Of a stretch of 64,000 nt of DNA, positions 54,440-63,125 are shown in pieces (position 1 is the stretch's first letter; each line of letters begins with the position of its first letter). The stretch spans positions 2,294,001 through 2,358,000 of the forward strand of contig JAHDVF020001018.1 in assembly GCA_022606425.2 (NCBI GenBank), in the 5' to 3' direction. The position numbers and the translations under genes were made by a program. Under the pieces are notes generated by a model. That model was not told the origin of the DNA, ran no database searches, and saw only the letters and a list, made by a program, of their open reading frames with translations. The stretch comes from Lepidostoma basale (Eukaryota; Arthropoda; Insecta; Trichoptera; Lepidostomatidae).

Positions 54440-54600
54440 TATAACAACCAACCGGTTTCGCTCCCGCTGGAGCTTCTTCAGGGTTACAAAAGACGCTGTT
54501 ACAAAATACGTATTTTATTGTCTTTTGTAACCCTGACGAAGCTCCGCGAGAGTGAAAACGGTTGGTTATTGTAAATAATAAAGCGGTTTAAATACAAATA
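54440..54600. repeat. U2 inverted pair with hammerhead-like hairpins
   Basis: Left unit on the minus strand (54451-54481): CTGAAGA, A, GCTCC / GGGAGC stem with AGC loop, GAA, palindrome ACCGGT, T. Right unit on the plus strand (54534-54567): CTGACGAAGCTCCGCGAGAG, TGAAAACGGTTGG. About 50 bases separate them. Outer arms (ATTTATAACAACCAACC / GGTTGGTTATTGTAAAT) pair too. Confidence 0.7.
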
Positions 54601-54629
54601 AATCAAGTTTATTATCATTATATTTAATT

Positions 54630-55222
54630 ATGAAAGAGCTGAAATGGTTGGATGCAGGTGCCAAAATAAGCGAAGTGTGAGTTTACTGTATGCGTCTTAC
54701 TTGCAGACAACGAGCATGAACTACAAGTCCTGGTGAATAGTGTGTATGAGGTATGCTTGCGAAATGATCTGATGATGAATGTAAATAAGTCCTAGGTTTG
54801 AAAAAGAAGAAATCATGACAGTCTACAACATTAGCGTGAATGCTGAAAATTTCGAACAAGTAAATGAGTTCGTGTATTTGGGTAGTATGTTTACAAAATA
54901 TGGGTGAGTGGAGAGGGCTATTCAAAGAAGGGTTGGGGCAGGCAGCAATGTGAATGGTGCACTTAAAGTTGTCATCGCAAACAAAAACCTATCCAAGAAA
55001 GCAAAAATGACAGTGCACAATGGTGTTCTTATACCGACTCTTATGTTTGGAAGCGAACCATGGGACTGGCAAAAGACGGACGAAAGTAGACTAAATGCAG
55101 TAGAAGCGAGATCTCGAATGTTGAGGAAGCGAGAGAAATTTGTCAGGAAAGAAAAGTGTGGCAGTCCATTCTTTCTGCCTACCCCTTTGGAAGACGGCGT
55201 GATGGTTAGTTAGTTAGTTAAG
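54630..55222 (+). mobile_element. LINE-G, RT end to tail with deletion
   Basis: KELKWLDAGAKISEV starts at the region after RT motif B, HELQVLVNSVYEVCLRNDLM follows, then EQVNEFVYLGSMFTKYG, and 54908-55213 reads RRVGAGSNVNGALKVVIANK and MTVHNGVLIPTLMFGSEPWD. A deletion then jumps to EKFVRKEKCGSPFF in the 3' UTR and GACGGCGTGATGGTTAGTTA. Confidence 0.85.
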
Positions 55223-55779
55223 TTAATTATGGCGGTCTATTCTTCCTGCCTATCCCTTAGAGAAAACGGAGTGAGTGTTAGTAAGTTAAGAAAAATTCAT
55301 TAATGAAATGAAAAAATAATAAAAACGTAACAATATCCTACTCAATTTTTCAAAAGTCGTTCTAAAAATTCTCAGTCTCATTACGTGAATTAAATTTCCA
55401 GGAAAGCTTTAGGATGTTTCTGGAAAAAGGCAAAAGACCCTACTACCGGGGTGGAATAAAGCTGCTGATAGATACGGAAGGGGGTGGGACTGTTAATTGT
55501 GCCAGTTCCAAAGAGAGTGATATTGGAAAACTTCACCCTGCTTTTCAATGCCCAACTCCTAAGTATAATATTTGTTTATTACTCCCGACTTGGGAACTTT
55601 CAATGTGCTGTAATAACAATTATATTCTCCAGAGAGATATTCAATTTAATGCTTCGGTTCAGTGTTTCGCGTAATTTTAACATTGAATCATACTTTTAAT
55701 TTATATTTTTCGATAAACTTAAGGCATTATAAGACTAGAAGGTCATGTTTCCGATTGTTTTCAATCAAATATATTTAGT
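55223..55779. other. No assigned gene
   Basis: 55225-55290 is a LINE-G 3' UTR echo (GGCGGTCTATTCTTCCTGCC). 55390-55680 is less AT-rich with an 86-codon plus frame (55414-55674) lacking any domain I know. Confidence 0.3.
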
Positions 55780-56305
55780 TCTAGTGCCAACTCTTATGTA
55801 TGAAAGTGAAGCTTGGAGCTCGACGAAGAGAAATTGAAGATGACAGAATAATTGAAAACGAAAATAAAAACTTGTTAAAAATGTGACAAAATAATGATGA
55901 AAGTAGGATAAATGCCATAGAAATTAGATCACTGAGAAGGATGTGCTTGAATATGAAATATGAATTAATACAGAACGACGAAATAAGGAAGAAATGTAAG
56001 GGAGATGAATGGATTAAAAAAAATTAAAAATGGGTCTCTAAGATGGTTTGGCCATTTGGAACTAATGGTTAAAAAGTTTATCAGTATGCGTGGAAAAATA
56101 ATCCGTGTATGACCAAAATAGTATGGTGTGATAAAATTAATAAATTATAAAAAGACGGATACATTTGAAGTCGAAAAAATCAACGATCGTTCATGTAACT
56201 ATGTATAAATGTAGAGGAATCTAAAGAGGTATGTCAGGACAGTGCAGTATTGTACTAATTATCTCTGCCTTCTTCTCCGGAGACACAACGTGATGGTTAG
56301 TTCGT
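55780..56305 (+). mobile_element. LINE-G C-terminal part, worn
   Basis: VPTLMYESEAWS, then NAIEIRSLRRMC, KNGSLRWFGHLELM and SKEVCQD-like remnants, ending GAGACACAACGTGATGGTTA. Confidence 0.75.
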
Positions 56306-56339
56306 TAACATTAAGGGGTTAAATACTGACGATATATTT

Positions 56340-56520
56340 ATTGTTTCTTGAACAATGATGTAAAACTCCATATTTAAAAATCAATTCGAATGAGCACGTC
56401 TGTTTTCTAGAAGTTTTTGTTTTTTATATTTGATAATGCCTTAGACTGGCGAAACATATCATTTACATAAAATATGTTATAATAAAACAGTCGTTTTCAT
56501 TTTTATCAATTAACTGCTAA
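56340..56520. repeat. M1 foldback element
   Basis: ATTCGAATGAGCACGTCTGT to AAACAGTCGTTTTCATTTTT; centre TTTGATAATGCCTTAGACTG followed by GCGAAACATATCATTT. Confidence 0.7.
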
Positions 56521-57059
56521 TATATTTTTTTTATACTTGTATGTGGTCAAAATTTAAAATTTGGAACGGTGGGAAAATTTGTTATCATTTGATTTATTTT
56601 GTTTTTATTAAATACAATACTTGTGAGATGTGTTTTGGTCATAAAGTCTAAAAAGCCTTTCATGTGTCATCATAAAGAACATCTTTCAAGCTCACGAACG
56701 TGAGAAATGGCTTGACCAATCATTATTATTACTTAAGTACACAAACGGCTCGTGAAATTCTTAACCATTTTGAATGTATTAGGAGGCAATTTGCATAATA
56801 TTCAGTCACGACTCGCTGTGAAGGCTTTAGACTCTCGACAACGAATCGATCATAATAAAATATAATCCACGAAAATTGAATAAATAGAGTAGAGGAAATA
56901 CAACAAAACGTATTTTTTATATTCTAATACCATCGATGTTAGTTAGTCTTACATGCTATTCTTTAAATAATTATAGCCCCTAATAACTTGTTAATAAAAA
57001 TTGGGGATCATTATTTTTCAAACGTTTCCAACACAAATGCCATTGTCAATTATGTAATC
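56521..57059. other. No recognisable feature
   Basis: AT-rich; nothing assigned. Confidence 0.35.
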
Positions 57060-57305
57060 TTCTTATTCTTCTGGTATCGTGTCGTTGACGTTAACTGCAG
57101 CGAATGCATCTCTGTCCTGCGATACTTGGAACAGGTTCCCAACTCTGTTCATTCCTGTCCACTTTCTTATATTTCACATCCAGGACAACTGCCTTCTACC
57201 AATCCCCGGCGTCGACAGGAGGTGGTATTTTTCTCTACTTAGTACATTATTTAAATATGATACCTTTCTAACCTTCACACTCGACAATAGCTCTCTACTA
57301 GGTTG
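57060..57305 (-). mobile_element. LINE-C C-terminal fragment
   Basis: ACTGCAGCGAATGCATCTCT, CATTCCTGTCCACTTTCTTA, ACACTCGACAATAGCTCTCT parallel 39400-39620 in order and spacing. Confidence 0.75.
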
Positions 57306-57495
57306 TGTAATTCAAATATAAATTATACTTTTTATAATATTGCATGACCGGTTTCTTCAGCCTTTCTCATAATGACTTTGCTTCATACCGATGGTTTCGT
57401 ATTAATTAATGAAGTAGTTGATAAAAAAAGAAATATGGTACATTGAAAAATGCAACTGATACATACAACTTAATAATTTTGTATAAAATAAAATA
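57306..57495. other. No recognisable feature
   Basis: AT-rich; nothing assigned. Confidence 0.35.
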
Positions 57496-57650
57496 TACTT
57501 TCTTCTATATTCGCCATACTTAGTGTTGTAATTGCTTTATTACTCTTTTTCTTTTTTTGTACACTTTGTTTATACAACACATACGTTGTATAATGTAAGT
57601 GTTGTATAAACAAAGTGGATAAAAAAAGAAAAAGAGAAATAAAATATATT
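57496..57650. repeat. U3 inverted pair
   Basis: CTTCTATATTCGCCATACTT opens it. Arms 57542-57580 and 57599-57637 (CACTTTGTTTATACAACAC / GTGTTGTATAAACAAAGTG) pair with few mismatches around an 18-base loop. The hairpin core is absent. Confidence 0.7.
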
Positions 57651-57857
57651 TTTTGAACTTATTATAAGTACTCTTAAACATATAACTTTGTGTTTGTTAT
57701 ATATTTCTTATCCAGTTTTATCTAATGAAAGTGCTTAAATTTTTTCACTGTAAATATAATCTAAGAAATTATCAGAATAATTAAAATTAATTATACTAAG
57801 TGTATCGGACGTATGCGAGTAATTTTAATTTTAATAATTTTTTATTATATTATTAAT

Positions 57858-58003
57858 TTTTATTTTGTTTTTAACTATGCTAATTTTATTATTCAATTCA
57901 TGTTTGTTATTTTGTATTAATTTAAGTTATTAAACTTAAATTAATACAAAATAACAAACATGAATTGAATAATAAAATTAGCATAGTTAAAAACAAAATA
58001 AAA
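57858..58003. repeat. Perfect palindrome, 71-bp arms
   Basis: Arms 57858-57928 and 57933-58003 are exact reverse complements around a 4-base loop (ATTA). The arms are AT-rich (GCTAATTTTATTATTCAATT) and match no other family here. Perfect arms imply recent formation or gene-conversion upkeep; an assembly artefact at a palindrome is also possible. Confidence 0.95.
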
Positions 58004-58034
58004 CGAATTATCGTTTAAGTTTAATTTGTTTATG

Positions 58035-58556
58035 TTTTTGTTAAAATAAATAAGGCAATCGGTAGTCGCGTGAAAGCGCATAGCAACGAGATTATGCAGT
58101 AGCTCAATCGAGATTATTCTTGGAATAGTTTTGCGGTTGCTCGCGTGTTGTTAACAGCCAATCAAAGGCCTTAGCAACACAGCAGCTGCGACTAAAATTC
58201 TCCGAAACTGGAAAAACGTTAAATAACCGTTATTGCTAGTTTGCGGAGACTATTTAAGCGGGTCTTGTAAGGACTCGGCCCTCCACTCTTCCTTCAAATT
58301 CACATACGCGTGGACACGCTGCGCGTTAAGAGGCTTGGCGCTCTTAATTACGAGAAAACCAGTATTTGAGCTACTGTAAACTTCTCTTCGCTTCTACCCT
58401 GCACTGATTGCCGCATATAATAAAACTTTGTTTCATTACACAATCATCATCACGCCGTATTCTCCGTTTTACCATCCACACCACATCGGAGACGAGCAGC
58501 AGTCAGCGACCAAAATAAATATTAATAGTACGGGGGGAGCAATCTGTCCCGTACAC
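58035..58556 (+). mobile_element. LTR-like block
   Basis: About 520 bp, much less AT-rich than its flanks. It has a TATA-like TATTTAAG (58251-58258), GGACTCGGCCCTCCACTC after it, AATAAA at 58419-58424 and an end hairpin GTACGGGGGG ... CCCGTAC. These fit a solo LTR or a Pol II promoter with poly(A) signal. I could not find a clean target duplication, so the borders are approximate. Confidence 0.4.
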
Positions 58557-58627
58557 TAAGATTATTTTTTAATTTTAGTATAATATTATATCAATAGAAA
58601 ACAGGTATTATTTAGATTTCCTATCAC

Positions 58628-59628
58628 TTGAAATGAGCAATAATATCAAATAACTTTGATGTTACGTGGAAGATGATGTTTTGTTTAAATTTCGATGATT
58701 TTGGTCCAATATTTATTAAAATTAAATCGTATGTGAAGAAATTTTTTACAAATTTACAAATGTCAAACTAAAACAATGAAATTTGGAACTGTTTAAAAAT
58801 TTTCTCGCGAACGTTCTTACCGAAAGTTCTTACCGAAATTATTAGTTACTTAGTTAGTGATTCATCGGTGTCAACCCGCCTGTCGTCCTCTTCTTCTTTT
58901 TTTTCCCCAAGATGAGAAGGGGAGGGATTGCGGGTAGGAGTGACGTGGTTGCAGCCTCGACCGCTGCGACTACGACCGCGGCTGTGGACGCCGCCACAAG
59001 TGATGATGCTGATGTTGCTGGTGGTGCTGGTGCAGGTGGTCCTTCACCCTCGAGTGGAGTGTCTTTTGCACCAGCGCCCCACAAGTCGTCGTCTTCCTCC
59101 TCTGTCAAGAAGAGGAAGAAGGGAGCCGGAAAGGGATCGAGTGGCGGTGGAAGCGCAGCCCCTCCCTCACCGGCTGCTTCACAGTCTGCTTCACAGGTTG
59201 CTTCTCCGGCTGCTGCTGTTGTGGCTCCATGTACGACTGGTACGAGTGCGGTAGCGGCCACCGCCCCCGGTGGAGACGCTGCCAGAGCAATTAAATAGAC
59301 AACATGTGCACCATCTAAAAATAACATTTTGTGTTAAATTATTTTTATTTTGTTATTTTATTTTATATCATTGTATTTTATATTATTTGTTTTAGATTTA
59401 TTTTGTGGGTGTCGGACGATCGAAGTGTGCGCGGGAGATGCCTATTGGTGGCGATGAGGTTCGCAACCCATCACACCGCGTCTCCCGCGGAGCGAAAAGA
59501 GAAGGATGGAGTGCCGCATCAGTAAAAGTGTGACAGTCCATTCTTTCTGCCTACCCTTTCGGGGAGACGGCGTGATGGTTAGTTAGTTAGTTTGAAATGA
59601 GCAATAATATTAAATAACTTTGATGTTA
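58628..59628 (+). mobile_element. Composite retroelement: 5' leader, ORF and SINE-S end
   Basis: A 37-base segment (TTGAAATGAGCAATAATAT and on) is repeated at 58628-58664 and 59592-59628 with one mismatch, flanking 58665-59591. Inside: an AT-rich leader, the GC-rich ORF, then SINE-S from GTGCACCATCTAAAAA through GGCGATGAGGTTCGCAACCC to GGCGTGATGG and (TTAG)n. The right repeat starts exactly after the tail, so the pair is best read as a long target duplication of one inserted unit of about 927 bp. Confidence 0.75.
58912..59298 (+). CDS. GC-rich Ala/Ser/Gly-rich 128-aa ORF in a retroelement
   Basis: Intact frame starting MRRGGIAGRSD in a fair context (AAGATGA). Composition is extreme: Ala-, Ser- and Gly-rich low-complexity sequence with a Ser run (59-64) directly before a basic cluster KKRKKGAGKG (66-74) that could be a nuclear signal or RNA-binding patch. 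No zinc knuckle, RRM or catalytic motif. It stops (RAIK, TAG) just inside the SINE-S segment. Its high GC contrasts with the AT-rich window. It may be an ORF1 start of the parent LINE kept in a deletion derivative. An antisense frame of 157 codons overlaps it and is probably a composition artefact. Function unknown. Confidence 0.5.
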   Translation: MRRGGIAGRSDVVAASTAATTTAAVDAATSDDADVAGGAGAGGPSPSSGVSFAPAPHKSSSSSSVKKRKKGAGKGSSGGGSAAPPSPAASQSASQVASPAAAVVAPCTTGTSAVAATAPGGDAARAIK

Positions 59629-59754
59629 TCATCAGGCGATAATAATTTTGGAACTGACATCTAACGGAAATACACTGTTTTTGAATATTTCGTTAAAAAA
59701 ATATTATAATATTAAATGTAATTTGGGTATATTTAAAGTTTCTTGATAAATTAT

Positions 59755-59975
59755 GTAAATCTCCATATTCAATATTGATCTTTAATTAGATGAAAACGTC
59801 TATATTCTAGAAATTTTATAATTAAATGTTTTATAAAAAAGACACGTTTCACCTGCTAAGGCATTATCAAATGTTATTTGTTGATGTACTCACAACGCGA
59901 TTCATGTCAATCCCAAAATCATTAAATTATAATAAAATTTCTAGAAAATAATTTCTATCAAAGAAATCAAACTTA
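59755..59975. repeat. M1 foldback element
   Basis: AGATGAAAACGTCTATATTC to AAAATTTCTAGAAAATAATT; centre CTAAGGCATTATCAAATG then a worn right core. Confidence 0.6.
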
Positions 59976-60494
59976 TTTTTTTATGCTTCTATTTCACATT
60001 TTTCATTATTTTTATTTCAAACATTGTTTGGTTCATTTTCGTTTCAGTTAATCTCTTCTTCTTGCTTCACTTCCACGTATGATACTTCAATTGGTTAATT
60101 TTTCAAAAGCTGCTTGTGCTTGGTCAATGACTCTGGCCGGAGGCTTTATACTTTATCTATCATTAATCCGGAACACGTTATGTCATTAATTAACCGTAAA
60201 GTTACATCGTAAATTTTAATTAGTGTTGTTAATATAAAATGGAGCAATAAACTTCGTACACCTGGCTACTGGTGTAGATTTATTCGCGCAAGTGTGGTCC
60301 AGGGTACTAATTGGCTTAGCGAGGATTTTGGAACCTCCTGGAAAATTCCAGAAAAAAAACTGAGTGAATCTATCATTTGTGGATACTCATAGGTCTACTA
60401 GGCATGTTAATTTCGAGACCTACTTTTGCCGCTTCTTCGTGAAGTCTACACAGCTTCTACTCTTGGAACCAAGGGTTTAAAAAAGAAGAAAAAG
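59976..60494. other. Possible single-copy sequence
   Basis: 60110-60470 is less AT-rich (GCGAGGATTTTGGAACCTCC). No frame, no repeat match here. Confidence 0.3.
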
Positions 60495-60808
60495 ATTTTT
60501 AAGGATTAATTGTGTCTCAATATAGACAAAGATGCAAATTGGAAACAGAATATGGTGGTCGAGGCGTTTACAGGACTTATGACCTGTCATTGATTGGGTT
60601 AAGCGCACGCTTTATGTAGTACAACATTCCCCATTCCGCATTTCTTACGACCACAACGTCTGACAATTATTTGGAAGATGTATATATGCTATAATATCGC
60701 ATCACACTTCACATTTTTTTAGTTCAATCTACACTAGCGCCATCTATTAAGATTGGATTAAGCATTGAGCAGAAGATCTTTATTAAATTCGTCTACAAGT
60801 AAACATTC
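60495..60808. repeat. M2 element
   Basis: TTAATTGTGTCTCAATATAG, GGTCGAGGCGTTTACAGGAC, CCCCATTCCGC, then AATCTACACTAGCGCCATCT and CGTCTACAAGTAAACATTC as the far end. The right inner arm is lost. Confidence 0.7.
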
Positions 60809-61381
60809 AAAATGTTAAGAAGATTTTTATTTTTTTTTGTGTCTTACCAACAATATTTTTGCCCCCCTTTTTATTTGCTCAGATTCGTTGCGCCACTGAG
60901 ATGTCCGAATATTACAAATTTAGGATATAGAATGCAAGTTGGATAATTGCCCAAACTATTTGTATAATTTTGTCGTATTGTAATATGAATTTATGTATGC
61001 ACATTATGGTGAAATCATTTGAGATCCAAACTTGAACAATAATCGTAATTCAACACGTATGTTTTTATATGGGGTTTAAAAGTATCAAGCTTTGTATTGT
61101 TTATGTTGATTGAGAAACACATTCGTTGTTTTAATGGCTATTTTTATTAACGCATATGACGACTGTAAAAAAAGATTTTTTTATTCAATACAAGAAATTA
61201 TTCCAATCAAATATGTACGAGTATGAAATCAATAAATATTTCATTATGATAAAAGTAAAGATGTTTGTTTCTCTCTGTATACTGTCCAAACAAATAAATC
61301 TAAAAATAAACAGGTTAAAAAAGGGTTTCATATATGTACGTATTTTTTTATACTTATTTTTACGTTTATTTTTTTTATAAC
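60809..61381. other. No recognisable feature
   Basis: Very AT-rich; a 74-codon plus frame (61156-61380) is an A/T-rich chance frame. Confidence 0.4.
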
Positions 61382-61882
61382 GTTTTTTCGTTTTTTCATT
61401 TTTTTCGTTTATATAAATAATTTTGACAGGTGTAAAAATAAATTTTTCATTTGTTTCAATGACAATTTGAATAATTTCTTCAATATTCTTTTAAAGTTCT
61501 TGCTGGTGTTGGTTGGTTTTCAGTGCCTAATTAATGCTAATTAAAAAAAAATGTGGATACGTGGAACATTAATTAAATCATATAATAGACAATATGTGCA
61601 CCATCTAAAAAGAATATTTTGTGTTAAATTATTTTTATTTTGTTATTTTATTTTATATCATTGTATTTTATATTATTTGTTTTAGATTTATTTTGTGGAT
61701 GTTGGAAGATCGAAGTGTGCGCGGGAGATGCCTATTGGTGGCGATGAGGTTCGCAACCCATCACACCGCGTCTCGAAAAGAGAAGGATGGAGTGCCGCAT
61801 CGGTTAAAGTGTGACAGTCCATTCTTTCTGCCTACCCTTTCGGGGAGACGGCGTGATGGTTAGTTAGTTAGTTAGTTAGTTA
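61382..61882 (+). mobile_element. SINE-S, complete
   Basis: The best uninterrupted copy: 5' AATTTTGACAGGTGTAAAAA, CTTGCTGGTGTTGGTTGG, GTGCACCATCTAAAAAG, TTATATCATTGTATTTTATA, GGCGATGAGGTTCGCAACCC, a 10-base deletion in the CTCCCGCGGAGCG segment, then TCGGGGAGACGGCGTGATGG and (TTAG)5. Lacks tRNA-like boxes that I can see, so its promoter type is unknown. Confidence 0.85.
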
Positions 61883-62106
61883 TAATTTGTATCGAGTAGA
61901 AGAAACATAAAAAAAGATAACCGTAGAAAACTACATGAATTATAATAAATTATATTTACTAACAAATTAATTTGATGAATATATTGAGTATTGCTCTTTA
62001 CGCTAAAACATTAAAATATTATGTATTATATAATATTATACCCTTTATTATTATTATACTCTTTACCAAAAGATGTCAGGAATGACGATGTTAGTCATTG
62101 GCCACA
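61883..62106. other. No recognisable feature
   Basis: AT-rich. Confidence 0.35.
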
Positions 62107-62527
62107 GGTAGGCATGCCCACTGTGTGGAGTATTCTACAATAAAATGCACCAAATGTGGGGTTAACTGCCTGAATAAAGAGTTGAAGGATGTTCGTCTTT
62201 TTGTCCCTGATAGATATCTCCGACAGCGACAGCATAGATTGTTTTACCTACCGGCCGCCAGAACCAACCTGCCTCTGGTGACATCGGTGGGAAGAGCAAT
62301 TAATCTGCTGAACGCGGTCTCCTCGAATATCGACGTCGTTCATATTAGTGAAAGTACGTTCAGAAGGCAAATACTTTTGATTTTGGAGAGTATCTTGTCA
62401 TCCTAATGTCGAACCATCTCTCATGCATTTCTGGTATTATATTATACTATATACAATTTTACCTGTTTTCAATCGATGCCTTAAACCTTAATTATGTAAT
62501 ATCTATTGATTAAATAAACTGATTTAT
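62107..62527 (+). mobile_element. LINE-T 3' end
   Basis: Open frame 62098-62406 ends with FVPDRYLRQRQHRLFYLPAA, LPLVTSVGRAINLLNAVSSN and ESILSS, stop. The 3' UTR runs to TTGATTAAATAAACTGATTT. Best-preserved C-terminus of this family here. It is followed immediately by M2. Confidence 0.85.
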
Positions 62528-62532
62528 TTTTT

Positions 62533-62866
62533 AATGTATACAAACACTTGTAGACAAATACTGGATTTTACCCATTGTGGGTTAAACATTTTTAAGGATT
62601 AATTGTATTCACATTTGTTTTTTTTTTTGGAAACAGAATATGGTAGTCGAGGCGTTTACGGGACTTATAACCTGTCATTGGTTGGGATAAACGATCACTT
62701 TATGTTAACGACATTCCCCATTCCGCCCTTTGTTCAAACGACAATTTTTTGGAACTTGTACATATGCAACAATTTTTAAATAACTTCACATTTCGTAGGT
62801 CAATCTACACTAGCGCCATCTATTAAAAAAAATACATCTTCATCTCTATTGAGATACAATTAAACT
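62533..62866. repeat. M2 element
   Basis: AATGTATACAAACACTTGTA, GTAGTCGAGGCGTTTACGGG, CCCCATTCCGCCC, ATCTACACTAGCGCCATCTA, right arm ATCTTCATCTCTATTGAGAT. It lies within the tail of LINE-T, whose TGATTT resumes after it at 62867 (TGATTTAATTCGATTTGATT), so M2 probably inserted into the LINE tail. Confidence 0.75.
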
Positions 62867-63125
62867 GATTTAATTCGATTTGATTTGAACTGTCAATTTG
62901 GGAACTTCCATTGTGGATAATAAACAATTAATACATAATATGTATATAATAGCGTTGATGAGCTTAGACGTTAAGCCATTCGTGATTATTCAAAGTGATA
63001 ATATTCGCACTGTTTAAGATGACCCGCATTATAGATTATAATAATCGTATTATGTTCCTACTGAATACATCATCTTCAACCGAATCACATAACCGCGCAG
63101 TGCTGGATCCAGAAGCTAATTAATA

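Noticed and set aside
58854..59327. 157-codon minus-strand frame opposite the GC-rich ORF
   Set aside because: Stops are rare on both strands in GC-rich low-complexity DNA; the plus frame fits the element's direction and tail.
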